Positions 61,405-64,000 of a stretch of 64,000 bases of DNA are shown here, in pieces. The DNA is from an uncultured Ruminococcus sp. (lineage in GTDB: Bacteria; Bacillota; Clostridia; Monoglobales; Monoglobaceae). The DNA lies in NCBI GenBank assembly GCA_902766745.1, contig CACXES010000123.1, positions 1 to 64,000 on the forward strand, read 5' to 3'. The position numbers and the translations under genes are program-made. The stretch's first letter is position 1. Every line of letters starts with the position of its first letter. A model generated the notes under the pieces. That model searched no databases. It worked only from the letters and a program-made list of their open reading frames with translations, and was not told where the DNA came from.

Positions 61405-62337
61405 ATGGAAACTTTTAGTGTTGAATTATCCAAAATAGTTAACAATATGAAGCTTGATAAGCTTTACTATCCGAACCACGAGGTAATGGTTACAACGGCG
61501 GATCTGAATCGTCCGGGACTGCAGATAACCGGCTTCTTCGATTACTTTGACCCGAGGCGCATACAGGTTTTCGGAATGGTTGAGAATACGTATCTGGCGA
61601 CTCTTACGTCAGAGGAGAGATATAACGCCCTCAGGCGTCTGTTTGAACAGAATGTATCCGCCATTGTCATGACGCGTAACGGAAATGCAACCCCCGAGAT
61701 GATGAAGCTTGCTGAGGAGTTTGATACTCCCGTTCTGCGTACTTCGCAGGCAACCTCGTCTTTTACAAGCGCATTGAACTCTTTCCTGAACGTTGAGCTT
61801 GCACCGCGCATAACCCGTCACGGCGTTCTGGTAGAGGTCTACGGCCAGGGCGTGTTTATAATGGGGGAGAGCGGCGTCGGAAAGAGCGAGGCGGCGGTGG
61901 AGCTTATCAAGAGAGGTCACCGTCTTGTAGCGGATGATGCGGTTGAGATAAAAAAGGTATCGTCCATTTCCCTTGTGGGTTATTCGCCGGACATCATACG
62001 CCATTTTATAGAGATACGTGGTATAGGAATCGTAGATGTAAAGAACATCTTCGGTATGGGTGCCGTAAAGGAATCGGAGAAGATTGACCTGATAATCCAC
62101 TTAAAAACCTGGGAGCATGGCAAGCAGTATGACCGCCTCGGCTTGGTGGACGAATATACAAACATACTCGGTCTTGACATTCCGTCCCTTACCATACCGG
62201 TGCGTCCGGGCAGAAACCTTGCGGTGATTTTTGAGGTTGCCGCCATGAACAACCGTCAGAAGCGAATGGGTTACAACGCCGCAGAGGAGCTTAACCGCAG
62301 ATTTGCGGAGCATCTCAGCAGCCTGAGCAACGGCTGA
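61405..62337 (+). CDS. hprK: HPr kinase/phosphorylase
   Basis: A 310-residue bifunctional enzyme that phosphorylates and dephosphorylates Ser46 of HPr for carbon catabolite control. N-terminal domain ~1-130; Walker A IMGESGVGKSE near 155; catalytic RLVADDAVEI; HPrK signature EIRGIGIVDVKNIFG near 205; C-terminal IPVRPGRNLAVIFEVAAMN. The start follows GAGGTGG and replaces a longer reading from 61369. Order hprK-PHP-murB suggests the usual hprK-murB-rapZ-yvcK-whiA neighbourhood continues to the right. Confidence 0.96.
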   Translation: METFSVELSKIVNNMKLDKLYYPNHEVMVTTADLNRPGLQITGFFDYFDPRRIQVFGMVENTYLATLTSEERYNALRRLFEQNVSAIVMTRNGNATPEMMKLAEEFDTPVLRTSQATSSFTSALNSFLNVELAPRITRHGVLVEVYGQGVFIMGESGVGKSEAAVELIKRGHRLVADDAVEIKKVSSISLVGYSPDIIRHFIEIRGIGIVDVKNIFGMGAVKESEKIDLIIHLKTWEHGKQYDRLGLVDEYTNILGLDIPSLTIPVRPGRNLAVIFEVAAMNNRQKRMGYNAAEELNRRFAEHLSSLSNG

Positions 62338-62368
62338 TACCATGATTAAGTTTGGAGAATTTGCTGAT

Positions 62369-63073
62369 ATGAAAATAGAAGTTGATACACATACACATAC
62401 CTGCTGCAGCACTCACGCCTTTGGTACAATATGCGAAAACGCCGCCGCTGCAGCGAAGTGCGGCTTGCGTATGCTCTGCATGACAGACCATACGCCCGCC
62501 CTTCCGGACGCTCCGCACCTGTGGCATTTTAAGACCCTGTCGAGGCTTCCGAGAGAGATAGAAGGAGTGAAAATCCTGTTCGGTGCCGAGGCGAATCTTT
62601 TGGATACCGAAGGGAACATTGACCTGCCGTCGGAGATACAGAACGGTTTGGATGTTATTGTGGCTTCGATTCACATTCCCGTATATATGCGTCAAACCTC
62701 GGCGGAGCATACAAAAACCTATCTCGGTGCCCTTAAAAATCCGAATATAACCATACTCGGACATACCGGGGATTATCGCTTTCCTTATAATATAGATGAG
62801 GTAACGGCGGCAGCAGCGAAATATCATAAATGTATTGAGATAAATAACAATTCCTGCAAAAATCCGAAAAATGCGGACAATTACAGAGAGATTATCGCTG
62901 CGTGCAAAAGAAACGGTACATTGGTGGCTGTATCGTCGGATGCCCACACGCCTTTTGAGATAGGCTGCTTTGATGCCGCAGTGAATTTGCTTGAGGAGGC
63001 GGACTTCCCGCCGGCGCAGATTGCCAATCTCACAGTGGAGCGATTTGAAGAATTTTTAAACGGGATTAAATAA
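62369..63073 (+). CDS. PHP-domain phosphatase (YcdX-like)
   Basis: A 234-residue PHP protein. Metal ligands: DTHTHTCCSTHAFG at 6, CMTDHTPALPDAPH near 40, GAEANLLDTEG near 80, SIHIPVY near 107, LGHTGDYRFPY near 137 and SSDAHTPFEIG near 195. This full set is typical of YcdX-type trinuclear-zinc phosphatases. The start at 62369 follows GGAG; a reading from 62342 lacks a ribosome-binding site. It follows hprK by 31 bp and is probably cotranscribed. Confidence 0.88.
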   Translation: MKIEVDTHTHTCCSTHAFGTICENAAAAAKCGLRMLCMTDHTPALPDAPHLWHFKTLSRLPREIEGVKILFGAEANLLDTEGNIDLPSEIQNGLDVIVASIHIPVYMRQTSAEHTKTYLGALKNPNITILGHTGDYRFPYNIDEVTAAAAKYHKCIEINNNSCKNPKNADNYREIIAACKRNGTLVAVSSDAHTPFEIGCFDAAVNLLEEADFPPAQIANLTVERFEEFLNGIK

Positions 63074-63081
63074 ATCCTGAT

Positions 63082-63331
63082 ATTTGACATCTGCATAAAC
63101 AGACCATTGTAAAATGTGAAAACGCAAAATCCGAAATAATTTTTTCGCTGCAGTTGGGCTTGGCAACTGTATGGGCGATGGGCAATTATTCAATAAAATT
63201 ATTTCGGATTTATAATACGTTCGATGCTGCTGTTTGGAGTAAACGGAGAAAATAAATCATAGAAAATATAAAAACGTCCCTGTTTTACACAGCTTTTCGC
63301 GTTTTATAAACGGCTATATCTGCATAAACAC
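63082..63331. repeat. Composite repeat with inverted-repeat core, copy B (upstream of murB)
   Basis: Left arm AAAATCCGAAATAATTTTT (63126-63144), right arm AAAATTATTTCGGATTT (63195-63211). The 50-bp interior is the reverse orientation of copy A's interior. The flanks align with copy A without inversion, including GCTTTTC.GTTTT..AAACGGCT.TAT at 63292-63318. A 13-bp direct repeat ATCTGCATAAACA lies at 63089 and 63318. The 274-bp gap holds no other gene. TATAAT directly follows the right arm (63211-63216). Confidence 0.85.
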
Positions 63332-63347
63332 AAGGAGGAGACATTAA

Positions 63348-64000
63348 ATGACAGAGGTTGTATACAAGCTGCTGGCTGAAGTGGTGGGAATGCCGTCGGT
63401 CGCCATGGATGAGCCGATGAGCAGGCACACTTCGTTCAAGATAGGAGGTCCTGCGGATATTTTGGTTGAACCGTCGGATACTCAGAGGCTTGCGGCGGTG
63501 CTTAAAATAATAAAAAGGTTTGAGCTTCCGTACTTTGTAATGGGAAACGGTTCGAACCTGCTGGTCGGTGACAAGGGAATAAGAGGCGCAGTCATAAAGC
63601 TTTCCGATTCCATGAGCGACTGTGACGTGGAAGGTACAAAAATTACCGCTATGAGCGGAATAAAGCTGTCACGCCTTGCCAACACTGCGATGAAAAACGG
63701 CCTTTCGGGACTTGAATTTGCATCGGGTATACCTGGAACTTTGGGCGGTGCGGTGTTTATGAACGCAGGTGCCTACGGCGGTGAAATGAAGGATGTAGTC
63801 CGTGCGGTGACTTACGTTGATACCGATGAATGCAGAGTTCACACGATTCCGGCGCAGGAGTGTGATTTCGGCTACCGTCACAGCGTGTTTGCGGACGGCG
63901 GACGTATAGTCACCGAGGCGGAGCTTGAACTGTCGACAGATGATATGTCCGAGATACGCGGCAGAATGAACGAGCTTGCCGCAAGACGTGCGGAGAAGCA
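63348..64000 (+). CDS. murB: UDP-N-acetylenolpyruvoylglucosamine reductase (truncated by window end)
   Basis: The first 217 residues of MurB, the FAD-dependent reductase making UDP-MurNAc. FAD-binding motifs: SRHTSFKIGGPADILVEP near 24, MGNGSNLLVGDKG near 64, SGIPGTLGGAVFMNAGAYGGEM near 125. CDFGYRHSVF near 170 carries the conserved Tyr/Arg pair. AAGGAGGAG lies 7 nt before the ATG. The rest, including the catalytic C-terminal Ser/Glu region, lies outside the window. It is the gene behind repeat copy B. Confidence 0.95.
   Translation, partial: MTEVVYKLLAEVVGMPSVAMDEPMSRHTSFKIGGPADILVEPSDTQRLAAVLKIIKRFELPYFVMGNGSNLLVGDKGIRGAVIKLSDSMSDCDVEGTKITAMSGIKLSRLANTAMKNGLSGLEFASGIPGTLGGAVFMNAGAYGGEMKDVVRAVTYVDTDECRVHTIPAQECDFGYRHSVFADGGRIVTEAELELSTDDMSEIRGRMNELAARRAEK

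Noticed and set aside
63084-63115. Promoter TTGACA ... TAAAAT before murB
   Set aside because: The spacer is 20 bp, too long for a confident call, although the matching position in copy A has a good promoter just upstream.

Overview
The window is chromosomal DNA of a Gram-positive anaerobe, most likely class Clostridia (Oscillospiraceae/Christensenellales-like). The evidence is a large Bacillus/Clostridium-type SRP RNA, SpoVG, CsaB-type pyruvyl transferase with SLH-domain proteins, type III glutamine synthetase, an ECF transporter core, HPr kinase, a CD1247-type protein, DUF1292, DUF4330, DUF5711 and DUF6062 proteins, a sensory-type [FeFe]-hydrogenase operon, and Firmicutes-style Shine-Dalgarno sequences with frequent TTG/GTG starts. 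No species can be named from sequence alone. No prophage, CRISPR array or intact insertion sequence was seen.

Layout. 0-10 kb: SRP RNA (cut by the window edge), ZIP metal transporter, DUF2238 membrane protein, acyltransferase, BaiN-type flavoprotein, EF-P, a zinc-ribbon CD1247 protein, six tRNA genes, a PHP-domain protein, an ArsR regulator and an ABC exporter. 10-20 kb: M18 aminopeptidase, lipoprotein plus orphan HATPase protein, hisHF, ptsI, and a leftward operon (DRTGG, HATPase, HydS-like hydrogenase, DRTGG, PHP). 20-32 kb: envelope genes (GT4-CsaB fusion, DUF815 ATPase, VanW, MurJ, O-antigen-ligase-like protein, GT4, two DUF4330 proteins), interrupted by an FMN riboswitch with ribU. 32-41 kb: rRNA-type methyltransferase, ecfA1-ecfA2-ecfT-truA, DUF5711, CvpA, rho, polysaccharide deacetylase, then a possible small RNA. 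41-49 kb: spoVG and murC (divergent), the livJ-H-M-G-F branched-chain amino acid transporter and a ProX-type deacylase. 49-58 kb: SLH-GH5 glucanase, glnN, SLH protein, a lysine-riboswitch-controlled NhaC-family transporter (LysW type), DUF6062 protein and a second ZIP transporter. 58-64 kb: remnant of a group II intron, DUF1292, a cluster of peptidoglycan-binding/SpoIID-like proteins, hprK, PHP phosphatase and the start of murB.

The window is mainly housekeeping plus cell-envelope biology. CsaB would pyruvylate the wall polymer that the SLH proteins bind; MurB, MurC and MurJ build and flip peptidoglycan precursors; EcfA/EcfT power RibU and other S components; PtsI and HprK are two parts of the PTS/carbon-control system.

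The least ordinary signals are non-coding. (1) Two copies of a repeat, upstream of the GT4-csaB gene and of murB, have ~19-bp inverted-repeat arms around a ~50-bp core that lies in opposite orientation while the flanks align in the same orientation. (2) Short tandem repeats, often about 11 or 22 bp, recur between promoter and ribosome-binding site. (3) A second dispersed, structured intergenic repeat family has three members. (4) A group II intron domain V-VI remnant abuts the DUF1292 stop codon. (5) There is a possible 6S-like RNA after the deacetylase gene.
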